A DNA stretch of 64,000 bases, from NCBI GenBank assembly GCA_947500005.1, contig CANMQJ010000012.1:1-64000 (forward strand), read 5' to 3'. Under the pieces are notes generated by a model, which ran no database searches, had not been told where the DNA came from, and saw only the letters and a program-made list of their open reading frames with translations. The stretch is from an uncultured Paracoccaceae bacterium (GTDB lineage Bacteria; Pseudomonadota; Alphaproteobacteria; Rhodobacterales; Rhodobacteraceae). Both the position numbers and the translations under genes were made by a program. Below, in pieces: positions 53,100-62,660 of the stretch (the first letter of the stretch is position 1; each line of letters opens with the position of its first letter).

Positions 53100-54173
53100 T
53101 CAATCCTGCAAGACCTGGCCGACCCCGGGGGGAACCTTTACCCCGACCGCATCCCCGATCGCCCAGTCCTGCGCCTGATCCGGCTGGTTCTGCCTGCGCA
53201 GGACGAAAGATCCTGCCGCGTCGAGCTCGACATGGAAATGCGTGTCCGTTCCGAAATACACGATATTGCTGAGGACACCGCGCAGCGGAGCTGTGTCGGG
53301 CGTCGTGATCTGGGCGTGTTCCGGTCGGATTGCCAGTGTTGCAGGCCCGGGCGGCAGATCCGCCTGCGGGGCCCGCACGTCCAGCTCGGAGCCGGAGGAC
53401 AAACGCACCCGCGCCGTCGAGCCCTCGCTCGACAGCAGCGTTACGTCCAGGAAATTCGTGTCCCCGATGAAATCTGCAACGAAACGTTCCGCCGGATGGT
53501 CGTAGATGTCACGAGGGCCGCCGAATTGACGGATCTCGCCTGCGTTCATCACCGCGATCCGGTCCGACATGGTCAGCGCCTCCTCCTGGTCGTGGGTGAC
53601 AAAGACGAAGGTGATACCGGTTTCCGATTGCAGCCGCTTGAGTTCCAGCTGCATTTCCTTGCGCAGCTTGAAATCCAGCGCCGAAAGCGGCTCGTCCAGC
53701 AAGAGCACCTTGGGCCGCGGCGCAAGCGCACGGGCCAGCGCAACGCGCTGCTGCTGGCCGCCGGAGATTTCGCTTGTCTTGCGACCGGCCATCTCGGTCA
53801 TTCGCACGAGCGACAGCATTTCTTCGACCGTCGCGGAAACCTCGGCGCGGGGGCGGTCCTGCATCTCGAGTCCAAAGGCGATGTTCTGCGCCACCGTCAT
53901 GTGCGGAAACAGCGCGTAGTTCTGAAAGACCGTGTTGACCGGGCGGCGATATGGCGGCAGCGACAGCAGATCCTGCCCGTCCAGCAGAACGCGGCCCCGG
54001 GTCGGATCGATGAATCCCGCGATCACCCGCAAAAGGGTCGTCTTTCCACAGCCCGAAGGTCCCAGTAAGGTGAAAAACTCGTTTTCACGGATCGTGACCG
54101 AGACATCATCGAGGGCGGTGAATGGCGCACCACGGCCCGTGAAGATCTTGGTAACGCTGTCGATTTCGATCAT
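53100..54173 (-). CDS. Polyamine-type ABC transporter ATP-binding protein (PotA/PotG-like)
   Basis: A 357-aa ATPase with Walker [10 protein letters not shown] near residue 37, Q-loop FQNYALFPH, signature ISGGQQQR near 135, Walker [13 protein letters not shown] and H-loop FVTHDQEE, plus a C-terminal TOBE domain ([10 protein letters not shown]). It opens operon A. The gap upstream (54174-54457) should hold the promoter but no clear box was chosen. Confidence 0.94.
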   Translation of the reverse strand: MIEIDSVTKIFTGRGAPFTALDDVSVTIRENEFFTLLGPSGCGKTTLLRVIAGFIDPTRGRVLLDGQDLLSLPPYRRPVNTVFQNYALFPHMTVAQNIAFGLEMQDRPRAEVSATVEEMLSLVRMTEMAGRKTSEISGGQQQRVALARALAPRPKVLLLDEPLSALDFKLRKEMQLELKRLQSETGITFVFVTHDQEEALTMSDRIAVMNAGEIRQFGGPRDIYDHPAERFVADFIGDTNFLDVTLLSSEGSTARVRLSSGSELDVRAPQADLPPGPATLAIRPEHAQITTPDTAPLRGVLSNIVYFGTDTHFHVELDAAGSFVLRRQNQPDQAQDWAIGDAVGVKVPPGVGQVLQD

Positions 54174-54457
54174 GCGGCGTCCCTTGGCCGAAGCGGGACG
54201 GATCGTCCGCCCTCTTTCGGATCAGAGTGGCCTGCCCCGCAGAACCGATCAAGGGTTTTGATCAATTTTCGATCTGGCCCCGTTGACGTCCTCGGCCCGG
54301 CGCGTCCGATTTGGGCATTCCCGGCACATAGCTGCGCGCTTTTCATCCCATGGTTCGACGGGGTGGCGGTTTCAAACCTGACGCGATAACAGTTTGAACT
54401 GAAACGGCTGCTTCGACGTATGATCGGCCGGCATAGACAAAAGGAAGGAACCCAGCC

Positions 54458-54724
54458 ATGCGCCCGATCTTTCGCCTTCTCCCCGCTCTCGCCCTGTTGG
54501 GCGCCTGTACCGAAACCTATACCGGGACACCCACGGGCGAGCCTGCGACCCTGACCGAGGTTCCGGACCAGGTCGTTCAACTCGCCGCCCCCGGGCAGGA
54601 TCTGAGCGCACTGCAGATCATGCCCGGGGATGGCTGTTACTGGTATCGTTATGTCGGCCCGGTCGAGACAACCTATCTTCCGCTTCGCACGATCGACGGT
54701 CGCCCCATCTGCACCCGGGCCTGA
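54458..54724 (+). CDS. Small putative lipoprotein
   Basis: An 88-aa secreted protein with lipobox LLGAC (Cys at about residue 17), so N-terminal lipidation is predicted. After a Thr-rich linker come a small domain with two Cys and a CYWYRYVGPVETTYLPLR motif. AAGGAAGG precedes the ATG. It is convergent with the L,D-transpeptidase gene (7 bp apart). Family not recognised beyond Rhodobacterales-type small lipoproteins. Confidence 0.72.
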   Translation: MRPIFRLLPALALLGACTETYTGTPTGEPATLTEVPDQVVQLAAPGQDLSALQIMPGDGCYWYRYVGPVETTYLPLRTIDGRPICTRA

Positions 54725-54731
54725 GTGGCCG

Positions 54732-55394
54732 TCAGCTGGTCGCGATGACCCCGTCTTCGGCGGGGTAAAGATGCGCCGTCGCGCCGGTCTGCACCTGCTC
54801 GTACAGGCCGATGATATGCGGCATCGCCATTCGCACGCAGCCGGAACTTGCCCGGCCGCCAATCGACCCGGGATGTGGCGTGCCGTGAATGCGCAGGTAA
54901 GTGTCCCGGTTTCCCTTGTAGAGATAGAAGGCCCGCGACCCCAGCGGGTTGGTCGGACCGCCCGGCATCCCGCCCGCGTGCTGGGCATAGAGATCCGGGT
55001 CACGGCGGATCATGTTCGCCGTCGGAGTCCAGCGCGGCCATTTCGCCTTTCTGCGAATCGTGAACGTGCCGGGCAGGTACAGATCGCCGCGTGCGATGGC
55101 CACGCCATAGCGCATGGCCGTCCCGTCACCCTGAATGTGATAGATGTAGCGTGCCACGGCATCCACATGCAGATCGCCCGGAGTAAGCGGCCTGTTGGTC
55201 TCTACCCGGGTCGGCAGGAATCGCGGATGGAGACCCCAGGGATTGGAGGTCGCCGGATCGTACCCTGGCGGTGTAACCTGCGCGTCCCAGGCCTCCCACT
55301 GATCCTGGGTCGAGGCATGGGCGATCCCGTCCCCAAGGATCGGGGGCGAAAACAGGGCAAGGGTCGTCGCAACGAAATGGCGTCTGGTCAGCAT
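54732..55394 (-). CDS. L,D-transpeptidase (YkuD family)
   Basis: A 220-aa exported enzyme that remodels peptidoglycan through a Cys nucleophile. An N-terminal TRRHF-type signal (possible TAT) ends near AHAS; the YkuD motif is complete with HGT near residue 172 and SSGCVRM near 190. ATG 55394 has GGAGC upstream. It sits between the polyamine operons; no functional tie is evident. Confidence 0.9.
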   Translation of the reverse strand: MLTRRHFVATTLALFSPPILGDGIAHASTQDQWEAWDAQVTPPGYDPATSNPWGLHPRFLPTRVETNRPLTPGDLHVDAVARYIYHIQGDGTAMRYGVAIARGDLYLPGTFTIRRKAKWPRWTPTANMIRRDPDLYAQHAGGMPGGPTNPLGSRAFYLYKGNRDTYLRIHGTPHPGSIGGRASSGCVRMAMPHIIGLYEQVQTGATAHLYPAEDGVIATS

Positions 55395-55486
55395 GGGGCA
55401 GCTCCACAATAATCGGTCTTCATGAAATCAAACTATCGGAACGGTGAACAGGTCCATTCACGAAAACGTGGCCGAAGCGCAACCCC

Positions 55487-56587
55487 TCAACCCTGGAAGC
55501 GACCAGGAAACAACGCATCGACGCAGGAGCGTGAAAGAGCGGCGTTCCGCCCGGACACAAGTGCAGCTGTAAGGCGGGCCAGAGCCGGAGCTGTCTGCAC
55601 GCCATAGCCACCCTGCCCCGCAAGCCAGAAAAACCCCTCGGCCTGCGGGTCCGGTCCGACCACCGGCGTACGATCTGGTGCGAAAGTGCGCAGCCCGGCC
55701 CAGCTGTGCTCGACCCGCGTCACCGGCACGTTCACCGCCTGCTCGAACCGATACAGGCCCTCCGCAAGAACCATGTCATCGGCCCAGGCGTCGTGCGGGT
55801 CCACCGGATCCTCGTCCGCCGGGCTGACCATGAGTTTTCCCGCTTCGGGCTTGGCGTACCAGGTCTCGGCCGCGCTAGCAAAAAGAGGCCAATGGCGCAG
55901 GTCGTATCCCGTGGGTGCTGGAAGAATCGCGGCACTCCGGCGCAAGGGCTGCAGGCCGGTCCGGATGCCGCCGGCCATCGCACCGACCGCGCCCGCCCAG
56001 GCTCCGGCGGCATTTATGACGACGGGCGCTTCGTGACGCTTGCTGCCGGTCGTCACGCGCCAGACGCCATCGCGCCTCTCGAGGCCGTCCACCGCGACGC
56101 CCGTTTCGATCCGGCCGCCCCGCTCCCTCAGCAGGCGGGCATAGCCGGACAGCATACGGTCCACGTCGATGTCCTGTGCGTCCCATTCGATCACCGCGCC
56201 TGCGATACGATCGGATCTCAGGATCGGGACGAGGTCGACCGCCTGCTCTGCGCTCAACCGCTCCAGCCCGCTGGACCCTTGAGCATAGGCTTCGAGATCC
56301 GGCAGCTCCTCCTCGGACGCGACGATCAACTCGCCACGGGGCGACAGCAGGCTGTGGTCGCTGACACCTTCGGGCTCTTCCAGCAAGGGGGCGGACGCGG
56401 CATTGAGCTGCCGCAAGGTTGCATTTCCGTAGTTCCGGATGAAGATTGCCGCCGACCGCCCCGTGGAATGATAGCCCAGCTGCGGCTCGCTCTCGAGCAC
56501 CAGAACCGATGCGGTCTCGGCCAGTTCGGCCGCCGCGCTGATCCCGGCAATACCGCCACCGATGACGATGACATCCGCGCGGCTCAT
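55487..56587 (-). CDS. FAD-dependent oxidoreductase (D-amino acid/amine oxidase family)
   Basis: A 366-aa DAO-family flavoprotein. FAD-binding GGGIAGISAAAELA near residue 10, STGRSAA substrate-side motif near 43, and a C-terminal GQGGYGVQTAPA block closing the FAD site. Its start overlaps the deacetylase-like gene stop (ATGA at 56584-56587). In the polyamine operon it may oxidise an amine or N-substituted amino acid such as gamma-glutamylputrescine; glycine-type substrates remain possible. Confidence 0.86.
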   Translation of the reverse strand: MSRADVIVIGGGIAGISAAAELAETASVLVLESEPQLGYHSTGRSAAIFIRNYGNATLRQLNAASAPLLEEPEGVSDHSLLSPRGELIVASEEELPDLEAYAQGSSGLERLSAEQAVDLVPILRSDRIAGAVIEWDAQDIDVDRMLSGYARLLRERGGRIETGVAVDGLERRDGVWRVTTGSKRHEAPVVINAAGAWAGAVGAMAGGIRTGLQPLRRSAAILPAPTGYDLRHWPLFASAAETWYAKPEAGKLMVSPADEDPVDPHDAWADDMVLAEGLYRFEQAVNVPVTRVEHSWAGLRTFAPDRTPVVGPDPQAEGFFWLAGQGGYGVQTAPALARLTAALVSGRNAALSRSCVDALFPGRFQG

Positions 56588-57609
56588 GCCTCCTCCTGGA
56601 ACCCTGTCAGCACGCGGGTGAGGTTTTCACCAAGACTGTCCGACAGGTAGCCGCCTTCCTGCACGAACAGAACCGGCAAGCCGGTCTTGGCTATCGCGTC
56701 GCCGATCCGGGCAAAGCCTTCCTTGGTCACGGCCAGCCCCTGGAACGGATCGTCGATCGAGGCATCGAGCCCCAATGCCACCACCAGCACATCGGTCCCG
56801 AAGCTGCGCACCCGCTGCAAGGCGGTGTCCAGGGTGGCAAGGTAATCGTCATCCGGCGTGCCCCGCTCAAGCGGCAGGTTGAGGTTATAGCCCAAGCCGC
56901 GACCTTCGCCACGTTCCTGCGCATGCCCCCAGAAGAACGGGTAAAAGCGCGCGGGATCGGCATGGATCGATACCGTCAGCACGTCGTCGCGGTCATAGAA
57001 GATACCTTGTGTGCCGTTGCCGTGATGGACATCCACATCGAGGATCGCCGGCCGCAGCCCCCCGGCCCGCAGGCGTTCCGCGGCGATGCCGGAATTGTTG
57101 AGGAAACAGAACCCGCCCGCCAGATCGCCAAAGGCGTGATGCCCCGGCGGTCGCGACAGGACATAGACCGACCGCTCTCCGCCCGCGAGCATATCGGCGC
57201 CGGTGATCGCCGATTGCGCCGACCAATAGGCCGCCTCCCACGTCCCGTCCGAGATCGGACAGGCCGTATCCGCCTGGTGATAGCCCGCCTGCCCGACCGC
57301 GGATTTCGGATATCCGTCGGTGCGGGCGGCTGGATGGATGTTGGGGATCACTTCGGCCCCGGAGCCCGGAATGCGCTGCCAGCGGGCGTGGATCGTCTCG
57401 AGAAAGGTCAGGTATTCCGCTGAATGCAGCGCCGCGATGGGGCCAAGCCCCGCATCGCCCGGCGCCTCGAACCGGCAACCGGCGGCTTCGGCCCCAGCCT
57501 TGAGCACCTCGATCCGCTTTGGTTGTTCCGGATTTGGCAGCATCGCCCCGTTTGCCATGAAATGCTGGGGATCATGTTGCCATTGGCGTTCGTCGAATAC
57601 CGCTTTCAT
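56584..57609 (-). CDS. Acetylpolyamine amidohydrolase-like enzyme (HDAC superfamily)
   Basis: A 341-aa zinc deacetylase. Catalytic residues are all present: H157-H158 in RPPGHHA, D193 and H195 in DVDVHHGNGT, D282 in GLDAS, and Y321 in QEGGYL. Length and spacing match the characterised Mycoplana acetylpolyamine amidohydrolase closely. It probably removes acetyl groups from imported acetylpolyamines. ATG 57609 overlaps the GNAT stop (ATGA); the longer frame to 57834 is shadow sequence. Confidence 0.9.
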   Translation of the reverse strand: MKAVFDERQWQHDPQHFMANGAMLPNPEQPKRIEVLKAGAEAAGCRFEAPGDAGLGPIAALHSAEYLTFLETIHARWQRIPGSGAEVIPNIHPAARTDGYPKSAVGQAGYHQADTACPISDGTWEAAYWSAQSAITGADMLAGGERSVYVLSRPPGHHAFGDLAGGFCFLNNSGIAAERLRAGGLRPAILDVDVHHGNGTQGIFYDRDDVLTVSIHADPARFYPFFWGHAQERGEGRGLGYNLNLPLERGTPDDDYLATLDTALQRVRSFGTDVLVVALGLDASIDDPFQGLAVTKEGFARIGDAIAKTGLPVLFVQEGGYLSDSLGENLTRVLTGFQEEA

Positions 57610-58085
57610 GCTTTTTCCTCCACGCCGGTCAGCGCCTTTGCATCTATGAACATGTTGATGTCTTCTTCGAGTGGCCGAAACCCGATCCGGGCATAGAAGG
57701 CGCGCGCCGCGCTGTTGTCCTGCGCCACCGTCAGCTTGAGGAAAGTGGCGCCCCACACCCCCGCCCCATCCGCCATGGCTGTCCGCAGCAATCGTTGCGC
57801 CAACCCTTGACGCCGCGCTGTTTGCGCGACCCACAGGTCCGATACATAGACACCGGTCGAGCCCACGCGCGTCGAAAAGACCGGGGAATAGAGCGCGGCC
57901 CCCACCACCTCCGTTCCGCGTTCGGCAAGCTGCGCGCGCAGGATAGAACTTTCTCCCAGACCCGCGCGTTCGAGATCTTCAGGCACGGCGCAATGATCGT
58001 CGCCAAGGGCAACGGACAACTGTGCCAGCGCCCCGTTCAATCGGGAAGCATCGCCCTTCCCGGCCAGTCGCAGGATGATTTCCAT
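57606..58085 (-). CDS. GNAT family N-acetyltransferase
   Basis: A 159-aa acetyltransferase with the acetyl-CoA loop ARRQGLAQRLL near residue 92 and the FYARIGFRPLEEDINMF end. It overlaps the BKACE stop by one base (TGATG at 58085) and the amidohydrolase start by four, so it is tightly built into the operon. It could acetylate a polyamine, opposing the next enzyme, or another amine. Target unknown. Confidence 0.85.
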   Translation of the reverse strand: MEIILRLAGKGDASRLNGALAQLSVALGDDHCAVPEDLERAGLGESSILRAQLAERGTEVVGAALYSPVFSTRVGSTGVYVSDLWVAQTARRQGLAQRLLRTAMADGAGVWGATFLKLTVAQDNSAARAFYARIGFRPLEEDINMFIDAKALTGVEEKA

Positions 58086-59011
58086 CAGAACGCCACCCGA
58101 TCGGCACCCTTCAAGCCCAGCATGTCGCGCGCGTCCGCCGGGCTGGCGACCTCGCGGCCCAGATCCTCGACGATCCGACGTATCTTGGCCACCTGTTCGG
58201 CATTGTTGCGCGCAAGCGTCCCGCGCGAGATCGTGAGACTGTCCTCCAGTCCCACGCGCACATGCCCGCCCATAGCAGCGGCCATCGTGATCAACGGAAA
58301 CTGATGTCGTCCCGCCGCCAGCACCGAAAAGAAGTAATCCTCGCCGAACAGCTTGTCGGCGATCATCTTCATATGGGTCAGGTTCTCGGGGTCAGGCCCG
58401 ATGCCGCCCAACACGCCAAAGACGAACTGGATGAACAGCGGCGCCCGCACCAACCCGCGATCCATGAAATGGCGCAGCATGTAGAGATGCCCGACATCGT
58501 AGCACTCGAACTCGAACCGCGCGCCGCGATCTTGCCCCATCTCGGACAGGACCCGCGCCATGTCGCGCGGCGTGTTCTTGAAGACCAGATCATCGGAATT
58601 GCGCAGGAACGGTTCCTCCCAATCATGCTTCCACTCGGTGATACGATCCGCCGCCGGGTAAAGCGCGAAATTCATCGTGCCCATGTTCAGGCTGCACATC
58701 TCGGGCTCGGCCCGCTTGGGCGCCGCCAGCCGGTCCTCGAGCGTCATTACCGCGCTGCCGCCCGTGGTCAGGTTCAGCACCGCGTCTGTCGATTGCTTGA
58801 TCCGCGGCAGGAAAGCCATGAAATGCTCCGCGCTGGCCGAGGGCTGCCCGGTCTCGGGGTCGCGCGCGTGCAGATGCAGGATCGAGGCGCCCGCCTCGGC
58901 CGCACCGATGGCCTGCTCGGTGATCTCGTCGGCCGTCACCGGCAGATGCGGCGACATGGATGGCGTGTGGATCGAGCCCGTGACGGCACAGGTGATGAGA
59001 ATCTTGGCCAT
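58085..59011 (-). CDS. BKACE family beta-keto acid cleavage enzyme
   Basis: A 308-aa TIM-barrel enzyme of the DUF849/3-keto-5-aminohexanoate cleavage family, which converts a beta-keto acid and acetyl-CoA into acetoacetate and a new CoA ester. The zinc-binding HLHARDP near residue 47, SLNMGTMNFALYP, FECYDVGH and VRVGLEDSL blocks are typical. It lies between the aminotransferase and GNAT genes, so it may act on the beta-keto acid made from an amine chain. Confidence 0.9.
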   Translation of the reverse strand: MAKILITCAVTGSIHTPSMSPHLPVTADEITEQAIGAAEAGASILHLHARDPETGQPSASAEHFMAFLPRIKQSTDAVLNLTTGGSAVMTLEDRLAAPKRAEPEMCSLNMGTMNFALYPAADRITEWKHDWEEPFLRNSDDLVFKNTPRDMARVLSEMGQDRGARFEFECYDVGHLYMLRHFMDRGLVRAPLFIQFVFGVLGGIGPDPENLTHMKMIADKLFGEDYFFSVLAAGRHQFPLITMAAAMGGHVRVGLEDSLTISRGTLARNNAEQVAKIRRIVEDLGREVASPADARDMLGLKGADRVAF

Positions 59012-59012
59012 C

Positions 59013-60344
59013 TCAGGCCACCTGTCCCGCGATCTCGGCGGCGAATTCGACCAACGAGGCGTCGAGATCCTCGATGATCTCGTCTATATGCGTCTCGGTC
59101 ACGATCAGCGGCGGGCAGACGAGAATATGGTCGCCCTCCACCCCGTCGCGGGTGCGGCGGGAATAGACGATCAAGCCCTTTTCATAAGCTATATCGACGA
59201 AGCGCTGATGCGCGTTCAGCTGCTTGGGCAGCGGCGCCTTGCTGTCGCGGTCGGCCATGAACTCGAAGGCTGTGAGCAATCCTTTCCCCCGCACATCACC
59301 AATGATTTCATGCTTTTGCATGAGCCCCTTCAACCGCGCAAGGAGCGTTTCACCCATCCGTTCGGCATTGGCACAAAGGCCCTGGCTTTCGATCTCTTCC
59401 ACCACGGCAAGGCCCGCCGCGCAGGCGAGCGGATTGCCGGCATAGGTGAAACCATGCGCGAAACCGCCGGCATCAAGCACCACCTCCACCAGCCTTTCAT
59501 GGGCAATCATCGCGCCAAGGGGCACGTAACCGGAACCGATACCCTTGGACATGACGATGATATCCGGTCGCAGGTCCCAGTGTTCGGATGCCAGAAAGGT
59601 TCCGGTGCGCCCCGCGCCGGTCATGACCTCGTCGAGGATCAGCAGAACGCCATGTTCCCGGCAGATCTCGGCCACCCGCTCCATGTAGCCGCGCGGCGGC
59701 ACGAGAGCTCCGGTCGAGGCCCCGCCAATGGGTTCCACCAGAAAGGCCAGAACGGTCTCGGGCCCTTCGGCCAGGATGCGCTTCTCCAGCATGTCCGCGT
59801 AATGGCGCCCCGTTTCGGGGTCTTCCGGGTCGAGCCTGTCCAGATAGGCGCGTGGCGCGGGGACCTTGGGCATCTCGCGCATCATGGGCGCGAACGGGGC
59901 GGTCAGCGTCGTGTATCCCGTCACCGCCAGCGCCCCAAGCGTGCAGCCGTGATAGGACGGGCTGCGCGAGATGACCTTCCACCGTTTCTCTTGGCGAGTG
60001 GCCAAGGCGTGTTGGCGTGCCAGTTTCAGTCCGCTTTCCACCGCCTCGGACCCGCCCGAGACAAAGAAGACGCGGTTCATCCCTTCGGGTGCCAGGCCCG
60101 CCAGCTTGGCCGCCAGTCGCTCCGAGGCTTCGGTCTCGAAATGCAGCCGGTAGCCGAAGGTGGACTTCTCCATCTGCCGCTGCATGGCGGCCAGGACGTT
60201 GGGATTGGAATGGCCGATATTGCAGACCATCGCTCCGGAGGACCCGTCGAGATAGCGCCGCCCGTCGGTGTCCCACATATAGACGCCGCGCGCCTGGTCC
60301 AGCGTGGGTTTGCGCCCACGTCCCTGGTAGAAAAGATTGCTCAT
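59013..60344 (-). CDS. Class III aminotransferase
   Basis: A 443-aa PLP enzyme. The pyridine-N aspartate is D238 (LILDEVMTGAGRTG), and the Schiff-base lysine is K267 in MSKGIGSGYVPLG. SGGSEAVESGLKLAR binds the PLP phosphate. It fits the omega-amino acid/polyamine:pyruvate aminotransferase group. ATG 60344 is preferred to the longer frame up to 60425. The gap to BKACE is a single base. Confidence 0.9.
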   Translation of the reverse strand: MSNLFYQGRGRKPTLDQARGVYMWDTDGRRYLDGSSGAMVCNIGHSNPNVLAAMQRQMEKSTFGYRLHFETEASERLAAKLAGLAPEGMNRVFFVSGGSEAVESGLKLARQHALATRQEKRWKVISRSPSYHGCTLGALAVTGYTTLTAPFAPMMREMPKVPAPRAYLDRLDPEDPETGRHYADMLEKRILAEGPETVLAFLVEPIGGASTGALVPPRGYMERVAEICREHGVLLILDEVMTGAGRTGTFLASEHWDLRPDIIVMSKGIGSGYVPLGAMIAHERLVEVVLDAGGFAHGFTYAGNPLACAAGLAVVEEIESQGLCANAERMGETLLARLKGLMQKHEIIGDVRGKGLLTAFEFMADRDSKAPLPKQLNAHQRFVDIAYEKGLIVYSRRTRDGVEGDHILVCPPLIVTETHIDEIIEDLDASLVEFAAEIAGQVA

Positions 60345-60348
60345 CTCG

Positions 60349-61422
60349 TTATCCCGGCAAGGCGGCGCAGTCGCGGGGGCGGAAGCCCACCGAGACGGCC
60401 GCGCCTTCGGCAAAAGGGTGGACATCGATCATGTTGATCGCCTGAAGCTGCTCATCGCCCACGCGCACGAAATACCGCACGGTCTGGCCCTGGTAATCGA
60501 CAGTCTCGACAGTGGCCGGCGCGGTGATGAGGCCCGTGGTATCGGCCCCCTCGCCCAGCACCAGCAGTTTCTCGGCGCGCAGGACAAGCTTGGCCGGACC
60601 TTGTTGCACCCCTCCGGTCTTGTCCCCCGGTATCGGAACGTCACCGAACAGCGGCACGTCCAGATGTGCGGCCTGTGCGTCGCGTCCCGTGCACCTGGCG
60701 GGCAGAATGTTCGACGCACCCAGGAAATTCGCCACGAACTCGCTTGCGGGCGTGTTGTAGACGTCCTCGGGCGTGCCGACCTGTTCGACCCGGCCCGCGC
60801 TCATCACCACGATGCTGTCGGACATGGCCAACGCCTCCGATTGATCGTGGGTGACAAAGACGGTGGTCACGCCAATCTGATCCTGGATGCGCTTGAGCTC
60901 TACCCGCATGTCTTCGCGCAGATTGGCGTCGAGCGCCGAAAGCGGCTCGTCCAGCAGCAGCACGTCGGGTTCGATCACGATGGCGCGGGCCAGCGCGATA
61001 CGCTGCTGTTGCCCGCCAGACAGCGCCTTGGGATAGCGGTCGCCCACATTCGGCAACTGCACAAGGTCCAGAGCCGCCTGTACCTTGCCCGCGATCTCGG
61101 ATTTCGGAACGTCGCGATACTTCAGACCGAAGGCCACGTTTTCGGCCACCGTCTTGTGCGGAAACAGCGCGTAGTTCTGGAACACGATGCCCAGGTTTCG
61201 CTTGTGGATCGGCACGTCGTTCACGCGCCGTCCGCCGATCAGGATCTCCCCCTCGGTCGGGTCCAGAAGGCCCGCGATCATGCGCAGATTGGTGGTCTTG
61301 CCGCAGCCCGAAGGCCCCAGAAGCGTGACGAAATCACCTTCGGGGATCTCGAGCGACGTCTTGTGCACGGCGGTGAAGTCGCCGAACCGCTTGACGATGT
61401 TGTTGAGGGTGACGGAACTCAA
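60349..61422 (-). CDS. Polyamine-type ABC transporter ATP-binding protein (PotA-like), system B
   Basis: A 357-aa ATPase: Walker [10 protein letters not shown] near residue 38, signature LSGGQQQR, Walker [14 protein letters not shown]-loop VTHDQSEA and a C-terminal TOBE domain. The start is placed at TTG 61422 (SSVTLNNIVKRFG) with GGGAG 8 nt upstream; the open frame continues to 61551 but without homology. It follows the binding-protein gene of system B after a hairpin. Confidence 0.9.
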   Translation of the reverse strand: MSSVTLNNIVKRFGDFTAVHKTSLEIPEGDFVTLLGPSGCGKTTNLRMIAGLLDPTEGEILIGGRRVNDVPIHKRNLGIVFQNYALFPHKTVAENVAFGLKYRDVPKSEIAGKVQAALDLVQLPNVGDRYPKALSGGQQQRIALARAIVIEPDVLLLDEPLSALDANLREDMRVELKRIQDQIGVTTVFVTHDQSEALAMSDSIVVMSAGRVEQVGTPEDVYNTPASEFVANFLGASNILPARCTGRDAQAAHLDVPLFGDVPIPGDKTGGVQQGPAKLVLRAEKLLVLGEGADTTGLITAPATVETVDYQGQTVRYFVRVGDEQLQAINMIDVHPFAEGAAVSVGFRPRDCAALPG

Positions 61423-61441
61423 AGGGGGTGCTCCCGTTGGG

Positions 61442-61467
61442 GGCCGCCCCGAAACGCCGGGGCGGCC
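61442..61467 (-). promoter_or_regulatory. Intercistronic hairpin after binding-protein gene
   Basis: A perfect 10-bp stem GGCCGCCCCG/CGGGGCGGCC with a 6-nt loop lies 7 bp after the binding-protein stop. No T tract follows on the minus strand, so it more likely stabilises the upstream mRNA, raising binding protein over ATPase. Confidence 0.6.
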
Positions 61468-61474
61468 TGTTGCC

Positions 61475-62623
61475 TCAATAGCCCTTCTGCACGCGGCCGA
61501 AGGTCTTGGACCATTCCTGCTCGTGCCCGTTCCAATAGGCGGGATCGGCAAAGGTCAGGTTGTCCAGCGTGCCTGTGGGATCGAAGGCCGGCAGCGTCGG
61601 GATCTTGTCACCGAGGTCGACCTTTTGCGGGTCGAGCGCGGGGGGATAGTTCTGCCCCTCGGCAACCGCGATCGAGGTCTCGGGCGCCAGCATGAAGTTC
61701 AGCAATTCCTCGCAGGCCTCGAGCGGCGAGCCCTTGATGACGAACATGCATTCCTGCCAGCCGAATCCGTTTGGCGGGTCCATGTAGCCGATATCGTGCC
61801 CCTGTTCCTGCAACGCGTAGATGCGGCCCGACCAGCCCTCGGTCACGTGGATCTCCTCCTCGGCCAGCAGGCTCATCAACTCGGCACCCGACCCCCAATA
61901 TTTCAGCGCGAGGTCGCGATGCTGGCGCACCGCGTCCCAGGCCGCCTCCTCGTCGGTGATGCCGTTGGGGTCCTGGTCGGTCTGCAGCGCGGCATACCAC
62001 ATCCGCGTGCGCCAATCGGACCAGCCCGCGATCTTGCCCTTGTGCGCCTCGTCGATGAGGATCCGTGCGCCCTTCTCCTTCATCTCGTCGTCCGAGATGT
62101 GCTTGCGGTTATAGGCAAGACCCGTGGTCCCGTAGTCATAGGGAACGCAGGACAGCGATCCGTCGGTCACGTTGCGGAACACGTCGACCAGCTTGGGGAT
62201 CACGTATTCCAGGTTGGGGATGTTGTCCTCGTTCAGCGTCGTGGTCAGCCCGAGATTGTGATAGCGGGCGTAATCAAACACGCCGGAAAGATGCGCGATG
62301 TTGTACTCGCCCGGCTGGCTGGCTTTCACGCGGCTCAGGTATTCGTCGCCGCCACCGAAGGTTCCATCCACGACCTCGATCCCGGTCTTGGCGGTGAAGG
62401 GATCGAAGGCGTTCTCGCGGAGCGCTTCGGAGACGACGCCGCCCCAACCGTCGAACCGGACCTGTTTCACCTCTTGCGCCAGCGCGCGGTACGGGGTGAC
62501 AAGGCCATAGGCCGCACCAGCCGCACCCAGCAGGCCAAGGAAGTTGCGCCGGCTCAGGTCACCATTCATGTACCGCTCGCGCAGACGCTCGTAACGGGTT
62601 GTGTTGTCGATCTTTCTTGTCAT
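61475..62623 (-). CDS. Polyamine-type ABC transporter substrate-binding protein, system B
   Basis: A 382-aa PotD-like binding protein with a twin-arginine signal (SRRNFLGLLGAAGAAYGL, ending near RALAQ at about residue 50), so it may be exported folded by Tat. The mature part begins EVKQVRFDGWGG and contains EVVDGTFGGGDEYLS. GGAGTGACTT precedes ATG 62623. Longer and different from the system A binding protein, so ligand probably differs. Confidence 0.9.
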   Translation of the reverse strand: MTRKIDNTTRYERLRERYMNGDLSRRNFLGLLGAAGAAYGLVTPYRALAQEVKQVRFDGWGGVVSEALRENAFDPFTAKTGIEVVDGTFGGGDEYLSRVKASQPGEYNIAHLSGVFDYARYHNLGLTTTLNEDNIPNLEYVIPKLVDVFRNVTDGSLSCVPYDYGTTGLAYNRKHISDDEMKEKGARILIDEAHKGKIAGWSDWRTRMWYAALQTDQDPNGITDEEAAWDAVRQHRDLALKYWGSGAELMSLLAEEEIHVTEGWSGRIYALQEQGHDIGYMDPPNGFGWQECMFVIKGSPLEACEELLNFMLAPETSIAVAEGQNYPPALDPQKVDLGDKIPTLPAFDPTGTLDNLTFADPAYWNGHEQEWSKTFGRVQKGY

Positions 62624-62660
62624 CAAGTCACTCCTTGTCGGATCAAAAGGGGAAGCGGTT

